From Streptomyces hoynatensis (lineage in GTDB: Bacteria > Actinomycetota > Actinomycetes > Streptomycetales > Streptomycetaceae), in NCBI RefSeq assembly GCF_003626535.1, contig NZ_RBAL01000001.1:496001-560000 (forward strand): DNA of 64,000 bases, read 5' to 3'. A program made the position numbers and the translations under genes. This document shows, piece after piece, positions 33,591 to 41,859 of this stretch; positions within the stretch are counted from its first letter, which is position 1, and each line of letters begins with the position of its first letter. The notes under the pieces are model-generated. The model was not told the origin of the DNA and ran no database searches. It was given only the letters and a program-made list of their open reading frames with translations.

Positions 33591-34235
33591 TCAGGAGTCC
33601 AGGTAGCGCAGGACGGCCAGCACCCGGCGGCTGTAGCCGGTGGCGTGCGCGAGGCCGAGCTTGTCGAAGATCGCGTTGGCGTTCTTCTCCACCGCGCTGA
33701 CGGACACGTGCAGCTTCTCCGCGATGGCCGCGTTGGTGTGGCCCTGGGCCATCTCGGCGAGCACGGTCCGCTCCCGCGGGGTGAGGCGGCTGAGCGGGTC
33801 GGCGTGCGTGGTGCGGGCGAGCAGCTTGCGGACCACCTCGGAGTCGATCGCGGCCCCGCCCGCCCGCACGCGCTCCAGCGAGTCGAGGAACTCCTCCACC
33901 TGCGCGACGCGGTCCTTCAGCAGATAGCCCACCCCGGCCGCGTCCGAGGACAGCAACTGGGCGGCGTAGTGCCGCTCGATGTGCTGGGAGAGCACGAGCA
34001 CCCCGAGGCCGGGCCACCGCTCGCGGATCGCCAGGGCCGCGCGCAGGCCCTCGTCGGTGTGCGTGGGCGGCATCCGGACGTCGACGACGATGACGTCGGG
34101 CGGCTCGCGTTCGACCGCGGCGACCAGCGACTCCCCGTCCCCGACCGCGGCGAGCACCTCGTGGCCCTCCTCCACCAGCAGCCGGACGAGGCCCTCGCGC
34201 AGCAGGGTCGAGTCCTCGGCGAGAATCAGGCGCAC
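33591..34235 (-). CDS. LuxR/NarL-family response regulator
   Basis: 214 aa. Receiver domain with acidic pocket (L-A-E-D), phospho-Asp in V-I-V-V-D-V-R-M-P-P and Lys in Y-L-L-K-D. C-terminal LuxR helix-turn-helix (L-T-P-R-E-R-T-V-L-A-E-M-A-Q-G-H-T-N). GTG 34235 overlaps the kinase gene end by 10 bp. Output partner of the sensor kinase at 34226. Confidence 0.95.
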   Translation of the reverse strand: MRLILAEDSTLLREGLVRLLVEEGHEVLAAVGDGESLVAAVEREPPDVIVVDVRMPPTHTDEGLRAALAIRERWPGLGVLVLSQHIERHYAAQLLSSDAAGVGYLLKDRVAQVEEFLDSLERVRAGGAAIDSEVVRKLLARTTHADPLSRLTPRERTVLAEMAQGHTNAAIAEKLHVSVSAVEKNANAIFDKLGLAHATGYSRRVLAVLRYLDS

Positions 34236-35518
34236 GGCAACTCCGCGGTGATCGTGGTGGGCCCGCCGGGCGGGCTGCTGACGGTCAGCCGGCCCTCCAG
34301 GCCGGCGACCCGGTCGCGCAGGCCGGCCAGGCCGCCCCCCGCCGGGTCGGCGCCACCCACGCCGTCGTCGGTGACCCCGACGAGGACGGCGCCGCCCACC
34401 CGCTCGACCCGCACCCGTATGCCGCGGGCCCCGGAGTGCTTGGCGGCATTGGTGACGCACTCGGAGACGACGAAGTAGGCCGCGGTCTCCACGGGCTCGG
34501 GCAGCCGTCCGGTGAGGCGGTAGTCGAGGCTGACCGGGAGGGCGCACCGGTCGGCCGCGCCCGCGAGCGCCTCCTCGAGCCCGAGGCTGTCCAGCGCCGT
34601 CGGATAGGCCCGCCACGCCACCTCCCGCAGCTCGCCGATCACCTCCTGGGCCTCGGCGTGCGCCTGGGTGAGCAGGGCCAGCGTCCGCTCCGGCGTGTGG
34701 TGGCGCCGGGCGCGGCCGAGCAGCATCGCCAGCGCCACCAGCCGCTGCTGGAGCCCGTCGTGCAGATCGCGCTCGATGCGCCTGCGTTCGGCGTCGACGG
34801 CCCTGATGACGGCGGCGCGGCTCGCGGCCAGCTCGGAGATGCGGCGTTCCAGCAGCTCCCGCTCCGAGGGGCCGAAGCACTCCTGGGCCAGCCGGCGCTC
34901 CAGCGTGGCCAGGCTGACCAGGCCCTGCAGGTCGAGAAAGAGCAGGGCGCCGCCCAGGAGGGCCTGGCCGAGCAGCTCGGCCCAGCCGATGTCGCCGCGG
35001 GCGACCGCGAGCACCACGAGCACGGCCAGCAGGGCGCCGAAGCCGAGCAGGCCGGCGACGATGCCCGTCAGCACGCCCGCGTACATCCGCCCCGCCAGGT
35101 AGTGCAGCGCCTTGCGCTCGTCCCAGCCGGCCGGGTACCGGTCGCGGAAGAACCGGCGCCGGCGCCTCCGCTCCAGCTCGGCCAGCACGCGGGCGCCCGC
35201 GGTCAGCACCCTTCGCGCCCGCGGCCGGGTGCGCGGCCACAGCAGGAGCGGGCCCAGGGCGGCGCCGACGAGGAGGAAGTAGGCCAGGTCGATCAGCGCG
35301 GTGCCCAGGCCGAGCAGCGCGCCGAGGACACGGCGGACCGCCGGGGCCCGCGCCTCCCCGGGGACGGGAGGCGCCTCGCGGCCGGGGCCGGCCGCGTCCG
35401 GGGCGAGGGGAAAGGCGGCGGGCGGACCGCCGCGGACGACGTTCGGCCGCACGCGGGCCGAGCCTAGCGAGCCGGCCACGGGCGGACAAGGCCGTCCGGA
35501 TGCGCCGGTATCGGGCAC
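34226..35518 (-). CDS. Sensor histidine kinase (HisKA_3 type)
   Basis: 430 aa. Disordered Pro-rich N-terminus (1-60), two pairs of hydrophobic segments (about 63-95 and 145-205) with a short cytoplasmic loop, then H-box E-R-R-R-I-E-R-D-L-H-D-G-L-Q-Q-R near 245, N-box E-C-V-T-N-A-A-K-H-S and G-box D-D-G-V-G-G. GTG start with AAAGGAG. No extracellular domain, so it probably senses membrane or cell-wall state. Leader has the 14-bp repeat array. Confidence 0.93.
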   Translation of the reverse strand: MPDTGASGRPCPPVAGSLGSARVRPNVVRGGPPAAFPLAPDAAGPGREAPPVPGEARAPAVRRVLGALLGLGTALIDLAYFLLVGAALGPLLLWPRTRPRARRVLTAGARVLAELERRRRRRFFRDRYPAGWDERKALHYLAGRMYAGVLTGIVAGLLGFGALLAVLVVLAVARGDIGWAELLGQALLGGALLFLDLQGLVSLATLERRLAQECFGPSERELLERRISELAASRAAVIRAVDAERRRIERDLHDGLQQRLVALAMLLGRARRHHTPERTLALLTQAHAEAQEVIGELREVAWRAYPTALDSLGLEEALAGAADRCALPVSLDYRLTGRLPEPVETAAYFVVSECVTNAAKHSGARGIRVRVERVGGAVLVGVTDDGVGGADPAGGGLAGLRDRVAGLEGRLTVSSPPGGPTTITAELPCA

Positions 35519-35570
35519 GGGCGCTCCTTTCGCTGGTGGGCCGCCGCACGCAGGGCGGCGACAGGAACGG

Positions 35571-35640
35571 ACGACAGGGAACGGACGACAGGGAACGGGC
35601 GACAGGAAACGGACGGCAGGGAACGGACGACAGGAAACGG
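35571..35640. repeat. Exact 14-bp tandem array upstream of the sensor kinase
   Basis: Five consecutive 14-mers of the form acgacagg(g/a)aacgg begin at 35571, 35585, 35599, 35613 and 35627, with partial copies on both sides. They lie in the gene-free 259-bp spacer between the kinase start and the DedA gene stop. Confidence 0.92.
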
Positions 35641-35777
35641 TGACGGTGCAGGGCGGCAGGGAACGGGCGGACGGGGTGCGCGGGCGGGACGGGAGGGAGC
35701 CGGGAGGGGGCCGGGGAGGGGACCGGCCGCGGGGCAGGGCGCGGCGTGCGGGTGGGGGCCCGGAGGGGGATTGGGGG

Positions 35778-36440
35778 TCAGGGGCGGCGGTGGGCGCCGG
35801 TGGGCCCGCGTCCGCGCAGTCTGACGACGACGAAGGCGGCCACCGCGAGCGCGGCCAGGACGAGCACCGCCTTGGTGAGCAGGCCGACGTACGACTCGAC
35901 GCGGTCCCACTGGTCGCCCAGCCAGTAACCGGCGAGCACCAGCACGGTGTTCCACAGCAGGCTGCCCAGCGTGGTCAGGGCGAGGAAGCGGGGCAGCGGC
36001 ATCCGCTCCACGCCCGCGGGAACGGATATCAGGCTGCGGAAGACGGGCACCATCCGGCCCAGCAGGACCGCCTTCGTCCCGTGCCGCGCGAACCACTCCT
36101 CGGTGCGCCGCAGGTCGGCGACCTTGACCAGCGGCAGCCTGGCCCATATCGCGTACATCCGCTGCCTGCCGAGCAGGGCGCCGAGGCCGTAGAGCGCGAG
36201 GGCGCCGACCGCGGAGCCGAGCGTCGTCCACCACAGGGCGGAGACCAGGCTGAGCACGCCGCGCGCCGCCGCGAAGCCCGTCAGGGGCAGGATCACCTCG
36301 CTCGGGATGGGCGGGAACAGATTCTCCAGGGCGATCGCGAGGCCGGCGCCCGGGCCGCCCAGCGTGTCGACGAGGTCAGCGGCCCAGCCCGCGAAGCCGC
36401 CGGTGGGCTGGTCGGGGAGGGACTGATTCACGAGCGGCAT
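35778..36440 (-). CDS. DedA-family membrane protein
   Basis: 220 aa, about five hydrophobic segments, with the DedA/VTT signatures F-P-P-I-P-S-E-V-I-L-P near residue 42 and G-R-M-V-P-V-F-R-S-L-I-S-V-P-A-G near 127. The family includes polyprenyl- and glycerophospholipid flippases. GAGGTG before the ATG. The leader is a C/T-rich repeat tract. Confidence 0.93.
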   Translation of the reverse strand: MPLVNQSLPDQPTGGFAGWAADLVDTLGGPGAGLAIALENLFPPIPSEVILPLTGFAAARGVLSLVSALWWTTLGSAVGALALYGLGALLGRQRMYAIWARLPLVKVADLRRTEEWFARHGTKAVLLGRMVPVFRSLISVPAGVERMPLPRFLALTTLGSLLWNTVLVLAGYWLGDQWDRVESYVGLLTKAVLVLAALAVAAFVVVRLRGRGPTGAHRRP

Positions 36441-36449
36441 GGGGCACCT

Positions 36450-36600
36450 CGAAATCCGGGAAGCGCAAGGGGCGAACGAGACAAGCGGGAGACAAGCGGG
36501 GGACGAGCGAGAGACGGCGAGGGGCGGGAGAGGGACGAGAAGAGGGACGGGAAGAGGGGCGGAAGAGGGACGGGCAAAGGACGAACGACGGATACACGAA
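36450..36600. repeat. Repeat tract (about 11-nt units) upstream of dedA
   Basis: On the gene's strand this reads as repeated cccgtccctctt / ccgcccctctt / gcttgtctccc units. The wider spacer 36441-37045 (about 600 bp) contains this tract, then less repetitive DNA around 36720-36960 without a convincing gene. Last comes the leader of the protease gene. Confidence 0.7.
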
Positions 36601-37045
36601 AAGCACGTCAGAAATTCACGAGAAGAACACGCGGGTGGCTCGGGATCGACTCGGGGCCGATGCGGGAAGGGGCTCCGAGAGCCGACGCGGCTCGCCGGCC
36701 CCCGTCTGGGAAGAAGCCTAGGAATCCCAGCTCACCGCCGGTATGAGGGTGGCCGCCGACCTTTTCTCCGCTACTCCGCAGTGCCGTACTGCGGTTTTCC
36801 GCAGGGTGCGCCCCGGAGGCAGGAAGGCGCGGTCCGCCGCGCGGAAGCGGCGGCTTGGCGGCGGGGGAATGTCCCACCGTGACCGCTGTGCTTCACCGAC
36901 ATGTCGTTCATGTGACTCGCCGGTAGCGACTCTTGTCAATTCCTGGACGGGCTTGGAAGATTCGAGAGGTGATCGCGTGACCATGGATTGTCATGTGCAC
37001 GTCCATCACACATCAGCGCACCACCGATGAGGAGGAGAACCCTCG

Positions 37046-38623
37046 ATGGCAGTGATGCGAACGCCGGGTCGAGTCGGGACCGGTGCGGCCGTGGCGGCCG
37101 CCACCCTGCTCGGCCTGGGACTCGGCGCGGCGGTTCCCGCCGTCGCCCAGGCGGACGACGGCGCACGCGGCGTGATCGCCGGGGCCGGCTCCGCCGACGC
37201 GATCGACGGCAGCTACATCGTCATTCTCAAGGACAGCGCCTTTTCCGCGACGTCCCAGCGCGCCGAGACACTGGCCGACAGCCACGACGCGAAGGTGACC
37301 ACCGTCTACCGCCACGCGCTCAACGGCTTCGCGGCCGAGATGAGCGAGGCGGACGCCCTGGAACTCGCCGCCGACCCGGCGGTCCAGGAGGTCGTGCAGA
37401 ACGAGACGGTGCACGTGGCCGAGACCCAGACCGACCCGCCCTCGTGGGGTGAGGACCGGATCGATCAGCCGGACCTGCCGCTCGACGACAGCTTCACCTA
37501 CCCCGACTCGGCGGGCGCCGGCGTGACCGCGTACGTCGTGGACACCGGAGTCCGTTACACCCACGAGGAGTTCGGCGGCCGGGCCGTCTTCGGCTTCGAC
37601 GCGTTCGGCGGCGACGGCAGCGACGGCTACGGCCACGGCACGCACGTCGCCGCCACCCTCGCCGGCGAGACCTACGGCCTGGCCAAGGAAGCCGACATCG
37701 TCTCCGTCCGCGTGCTCGACGAGACCGGCTCGGGCACCATCGACGAGGTCGTCGCCGGCGTGGACTTCGTCGCCGGCGACGTACACGGCCCGGCCGTGGC
37801 GAACCTGAGCCTGGGCGGCGGCGCCAACGACGCGCTCGACGAGGCGGTGCGCAACGCCATCGACGCGGGGGTCGTGTTCGCGGTCGCCGCGGGCAACGAC
37901 TACGGCGACGACGCGGCCGGTACCTCGCCCGCCCGCGTCGAGGAGGCCATCACCGTCGGGGCGAGCGACGAGACCGACGCCAGGTCCTACTTCTCCAACG
38001 TCGGCTCCGTCGTCGACCTCTTCGCGCCCGGCAGCGAGATCACCTCCGCCTGGAACACCAGCGACACCGCGAGCGACACCATCTCGGGCACCTCGATGGC
38101 CACCCCGCACGTCGCCGGCGCCGCCGCCCTCTACCTGGCCGACCACCCCGACGCCACCCCGGCCGAGGTGCAGGACCACCTGGTGGACTCCGCGGTGTAC
38201 TACCGGCTCACCGACATCCCGGCCGACACCGTCAACGCGCTGCTGCACATCGGCGGCGAGGGCGGCGCGCCCGAACTCCCCGACGGGCCGCGTTTCACCA
38301 GCTCGGGCACGGTGCCGATCAACGACTACGAGACCTCGGAGTCCACGATCGACGTCAGCGACGTGGGCGTCCTCGACGGGCTGTTCCAGGTCGAGGTCGA
38401 CATCACCCACACCTACATCGGCGACCTGACCGTCGAGCTCCGGGCGCCCGACGGCACCACCCGGGTCCTCCAGGACCAGAGCGGCGGCTCCACCGACGAC
38501 CTGAACGCGGTCTACACGCTGAACGGCTCCGGACTGGACGCGGATGGCACCTGGACGCTCTCGGTGACGGACAACGCCGGGGCGGACGAGGGCCGTCTCA
38601 ACTCCTGGGCGCTGCAGTTCTGA
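37046..38623 (+). CDS. Secreted subtilisin-like serine protease with P-domain
   Basis: 525 aa. Sec signal (1-35, ending V-A-Q-A), I9 propeptide inhibitor (about 50-125, Y-I-V-I-L-K-D), S8 catalytic domain with Asp (V-V-D-T-G), His (G-H-G-T-H-V-A) and Ser (G-T-S-M-A-T-P-H-V-A-G). A proprotein convertase-type P-domain (about 425-525) has I-D-V-S-D and H-T-Y-I-G-D-L and ends W-A-L-Q-F. GAGGAGGAG nine bases before the ATG. Extracellular protease, self-activating by propeptide cleavage. Confidence 0.96.
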   Translation: MAVMRTPGRVGTGAAVAAATLLGLGLGAAVPAVAQADDGARGVIAGAGSADAIDGSYIVILKDSAFSATSQRAETLADSHDAKVTTVYRHALNGFAAEMSEADALELAADPAVQEVVQNETVHVAETQTDPPSWGEDRIDQPDLPLDDSFTYPDSAGAGVTAYVVDTGVRYTHEEFGGRAVFGFDAFGGDGSDGYGHGTHVAATLAGETYGLAKEADIVSVRVLDETGSGTIDEVVAGVDFVAGDVHGPAVANLSLGGGANDALDEAVRNAIDAGVVFAVAAGNDYGDDAAGTSPARVEEAITVGASDETDARSYFSNVGSVVDLFAPGSEITSAWNTSDTASDTISGTSMATPHVAGAAALYLADHPDATPAEVQDHLVDSAVYYRLTDIPADTVNALLHIGGEGGAPELPDGPRFTSSGTVPINDYETSESTIDVSDVGVLDGLFQVEVDITHTYIGDLTVELRAPDGTTRVLQDQSGGSTDDLNAVYTLNGSGLDADGTWTLSVTDNAGADEGRLNSWALQF

Positions 38624-38650
38624 TCGGGAACGAGCGGATTCGGGCGGTAT

Positions 38651-38709
38651 GCCGAACGATGCGAACGATGCCGAACTATGCCGAACGAGGCCGAACGAGG
38701 CCGAACGGC
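38651..38709. repeat. Decamer array after the protease gene
   Basis: Six copies of gccgaacga(t/g) (10, 9, 10, 10, 10, 10 bp) start 27 bp after the protease stop. The rest of the spacer to 38936 holds no gene. Confidence 0.88.
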
Positions 38710-38936
38710 GCGGGCGGGCCGGCCGGGCCCGCCCGCGCCACGGCCGGCGGCCTTCGGGAGGGCGCGCCGGGGGCCCCGGCTGATCCCCGCGGTGCCCCGC
38801 CGGCAGCCGCCGCTCGTCTTCCGCCGGCCGTCCGATCGTTTCCCGGCCGTCCGGGCCCGTTCCTTCGGCCGCAGGTGACAGGAAGCGACCGGAAGTGACC
38901 GTCCCGGCCCCCGAGGCGGCCGGAGGCGCACACGAA

Positions 38937-38983
38937 GGGGCCGGTGCCCCGCGGCGCGACGCGCGCCGTGGGGCACCGGCCCC
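38937..38983. terminator. Long bidirectional hairpin terminator
   Basis: 14-bp perfect outer stem (38937-38950 with 38970-38983) plus a further inner GC stem. It lies between the protease (plus) and the cation-efflux gene (minus), which converge. Confidence 0.85.
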
Positions 38984-39009
38984 GCCGCCTTCGCGGGGCG
39001 GGCCCGGCG

Positions 39010-39963
39010 CTACGCCTTCCCCGGGTCGGCCTCGGCCGCGGCCGGCGCGGCGGAGTCCCGGTAGATGTCGGGCTCCAGATAGATGACGCGGGCGATGGGC
39101 ACCGCCTCGCGGATGCGGCTCTCCGCCGCGTCGATCGCGCGCGCCACCTCGCCCGCGTCGTCTCCGCTCTGCACGCCGATCTTCGCCGCGACCAGCAGCT
39201 CCTCGGGGCCGAGGTGCAGGGTGCGCATGTGAATGACGCGGGTGACCCGCTCGCCGTCGACGATCGCCCGCCGGATCGCCGCCACCGACTCGGGGCCTGC
39301 CGCCTCGCCGATCAGCAGCGACTTGGTCTCCACCGCAAGCACCAGCGCGATGATCACCAGCAGCGCGCCGATGCACATCGTGCCCACGCCGTCCCAGACG
39401 CCGTCGCCGGTGATCAGCGCGACGACCACGCCGACCAGCGCGAGCGCGAGGCCGAGCAGCGCGCCGAAGTCCTCCAGCAGCACCACCGGCAGCTCCGGGG
39501 CCTTGGCGGTGCGGACGAACTGCCGCCAGGACTGCCGCCCGCGCAGCTCGTTCGACTCCTTTATCGCGGTGCGGAAGGAGAAGCCCTCGGCGCAGATCGC
39601 GAAGATCAGCACGCCCACCGGCCAGTACCAGTGCTCGACCTCGTGGGGGTGCCTGATCTTCTCGACCCCCTCGTAGAGGGCGAAGACGCCGCCGACCGAG
39701 AACAGCACGATGGAGACCAGGAAGGCGTAGACGTAGCGCTCCCTGCCGTAGCCGAAGGGGTGCTCCTCGCTCTCCGCCCGCTTCGCCCGCTTCCCGCCGA
39801 CGAGCAGCAGGGCCTGGTTGCCCGAGTCGGCGACCGAGTGCACGCCCTCGGCCAGCATCGACGAGGAACCGCTGAATCCTGCCGCCACGAACTTGGCCGT
39901 CGCGATGGCCAGGTTGGCCCCCAACGCGGCGACGATCGCCCTGGTTCCGCCTGACGCGCTCAT
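39010..39963 (-). CDS. Cation diffusion facilitator (ZnT9-like variant)
   Basis: 317 aa with about six hydrophobic segments. The TM2 metal site is A-E-G-V-H-S-V-A-D (Glu for the usual Asp, His and Asp kept). In TM5 the canonical H-x-x-x-D reads V-L-L-E-D, so the metal His is replaced. This matches the SLC30A9/ZnT9-like branch. A cytoplasmic C-terminal domain (about 215-300) ends in an Ala/Glu tail. Probably Zn, Mn or Fe export, but the altered site makes the substrate uncertain. Confidence 0.9.
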   Translation of the reverse strand: MSASGGTRAIVAALGANLAIATAKFVAAGFSGSSSMLAEGVHSVADSGNQALLLVGGKRAKRAESEEHPFGYGRERYVYAFLVSIVLFSVGGVFALYEGVEKIRHPHEVEHWYWPVGVLIFAICAEGFSFRTAIKESNELRGRQSWRQFVRTAKAPELPVVLLEDFGALLGLALALVGVVVALITGDGVWDGVGTMCIGALLVIIALVLAVETKSLLIGEAAGPESVAAIRRAIVDGERVTRVIHMRTLHLGPEELLVAAKIGVQSGDDAGEVARAIDAAESRIREAVPIARVIYLEPDIYRDSAAPAAAEADPGKA

Positions 39964-40028
39964 TGCTGCGGGTCCCCCTTCGAGTCTTCCGTGCCTTCGG
40001 CCGCACATTCTTGCAGGGGCACCGGGCG

Positions 40029-40535
40029 TCACATGGAGCGGCGCATGCAGACGCGCGGCCAGCGCCCGAGTCCGGCCGCGCGCTCCCGGCGCACGATGGC
40101 GCGCAATCCGGGGGTGAGCTCCTCCTCGGCGAGCGCCGTGAAGCCGCAACGCGCGTAGTAGGGGGCGTTCCACGGCACGTCGGCGAACGTCGTCAGCGTC
40201 AGCGCGGCGTACCCGCCGGCGGCGGCGTGCCCGGCGAGGTGCTCGATCAGCGAGCGGCCGAGGCCGCGGCGGGCGCGGGAGGGGTGGACCGAGACCTGCT
40301 CGATGTGGAGGCCGCCGTCCACGGGCGCCGCCACCAGGTAGGCCACCGGGCGATCCCGGTCGTCGGCCGCGACCCACGCGAGCCCGGCGCGCTGGTGGAC
40401 GGCGAGCTCCGCCAGGGTGGGCGGCTCGTCCTCGGCGATCTCCGTCATGCCCAGCTCGCGGAACGGCGCGCCCGCGGCCCGCTCTATCTCCTGCAGCAGC
40501 GGCAGTTCCCTCAGGCGCGCGGTTCTGGTGTGCAC
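40029..40535 (-). CDS. GNAT acetyltransferase
   Basis: 168 aa; acetyl-CoA loop near R-A-R-R-G-L-G-R-S-L-I and a core strand I-E-Q-V-S-V-H-P. GTG 40535 is chosen from the start of similarity; no good ribosome site is visible, so it may be leaderless. Substrate unknown. Confidence 0.88.
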   Translation of the reverse strand: MHTRTARLRELPLLQEIERAAGAPFRELGMTEIAEDEPPTLAELAVHQRAGLAWVAADDRDRPVAYLVAAPVDGGLHIEQVSVHPSRARRGLGRSLIEHLAGHAAAGGYAALTLTTFADVPWNAPYYARCGFTALAEEELTPGLRAIVRRERAAGLGRWPRVCMRRSM

Positions 40536-40922
40536 GGGGTCATTGTGGCGGCCGCGGCGGGAGGGGCCGACGCCGCCCCGGCGGGTGCGGCGGGCGCCCG
40601 GCCGGCCGACGGGAAGCCGGGAGGGGGCCGCGGGAAGCCGGGAGAGGCCGCGGGGAGGCCCATGGGGAGGCTCATGGGGAGGCCGCGGGGGCCGTGGGGC
40701 AGGGCGGCGGAGGGGCGGGGCGGCGCGGCGGCGGAGGCGCGCGGAGCCCCGGGTCATCACTTCGGGTGAATCTTTGGCCGCCCCTTGCGGGCGGACACGT
40801 TCTGTTGTCACTCTGTTGCTGGTTGTCAACGAATCCCCATGTCGTCGACGCCCGAGCCGGCTTCCGGGCCGGTCCCGCCGCTTCCGTCCCTCCGGTCCCC
40901 GTCCCCCTCGTCTCTCTTCCTT

Positions 40923-41002
40923 CCCCTTCGTCACCCTTCATCCCCCTTCGTCCCTCTTTCGTCCGTCTTCGTTCCCCTTCATCTCTCCTCGTCCCTCCTC
41001 AT
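40923..41002. repeat. Decamer C/T-rich array upstream of the GntR gene
   Basis: Eight decamers of the type ccccttcgtc or acccttcatc in register, about 75 bp before the GTG start. The spacer 40536-41079 also holds a small hairpin ccgccc/gggcgg (40778-40794) and an AT-richer stretch (40795-40840, TTGTCA at 40805) that may contain the promoter. Confidence 0.88.
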
Positions 41003-41079
41003 CCACCCCGTCCTCTGAAACCCGACCCGTCCCCCACGCAGCTTCTCGCCACCTGTGGGAGCACCCCTGGGAGGGCCAC

Positions 41080-41832
41080 GTGCCGTTCGGTGAACAGCCC
41101 GCATATCTCCGAGTAGCGGAAGACCTTCGACAGCAGATCGCCGACGGGAGCCTGCCGCCGCACACCAGACTCCCCTCGCAGGCCAGCATCCGCGCCAAGT
41201 ACGGCGTGTCCGACACCGTGGCCCTGGAGGCCAGGAAGGTCCTCATGGCCGAGGGCCTGGTGGAGGGCAGGTCGGGCTCCGGCACCTACGTCCGGGAGCG
41301 CCCCGTGCCCCGCACGATCTGCCGCAGCGGGTACCGCACGCTCGGCGAGTGCTCGCCCTTCCGCCAGGAGCAGACCGACGAGCGGGTGCGCGGCACCTGG
41401 GAGGGCCGCAGCGAGCAGGCCGAGGCCGGGCCCGCCGTGGCCGAGCGGCTGCGGATCGAGCCGGGCGACCCGGTGATGTGCACCCGGTACGTCTTCCGCG
41501 CCGAGGGGGAGCCGGTGATGCTGTCGACCTCCTGGGAGCCGCTGCGGCTCACCGGCCGCACGCCCGTGATGCTGCCCGAGCAGGGGCCGCTGGCCGGGCG
41601 GGGCGTGGTGGAGCGGATGGCCGCGATCGACGTGGTCGTGGACAACGTCGCCGAGGGCGTGGGCGCGCGTCCCGCGCTCGCCGACGAGGCCAGGCTGCTC
41701 GGCGGGCTGCCGGGCCACGTGGTGCTGGTCATCGAGCGGACCTACCAGGCAGGTGGCCTGCCCGTGGAGACCGCGGACGTGGTGATCCCCGCCGACCGCT
41801 TCCGCGTCGCCTACCACCTGCCGGTCCGATGA
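41080..41832 (+). CDS. GntR-family regulator (HutC/UTRA type)
   Basis: 250 aa; winged helix at the N-terminus (Y-L-R-V-A-E-D-L-R-Q-Q-I-A-D-G-S-L, L-P-S-Q-A-S-I-R-A-K-Y-G-V-S) and a UTRA ligand domain (about 95-245, A-E-R-L-R-I-E-P-G-D-P-V). GTG start with TGGGAGGG. Effector unknown; the target may be itself or the phosphatase gene that converges from the right. Confidence 0.93.
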   Translation: MPFGEQPAYLRVAEDLRQQIADGSLPPHTRLPSQASIRAKYGVSDTVALEARKVLMAEGLVEGRSGSGTYVRERPVPRTICRSGYRTLGECSPFRQEQTDERVRGTWEGRSEQAEAGPAVAERLRIEPGDPVMCTRYVFRAEGEPVMLSTSWEPLRLTGRTPVMLPEQGPLAGRGVVERMAAIDVVVDNVAEGVGARPALADEARLLGGLPGHVVLVIERTYQAGGLPVETADVVIPADRFRVAYHLPVR

Positions 41833-41859
41833 GCGCCCCGCCGCCCCTCCCGCGGGCGC

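Noticed and set aside
36743..37030. Possible 95-codon gene before the protease
   Set aside because: Arg/Ser/Cys-rich, no ribosome site, and it overlaps the promoter and leader of the protease.
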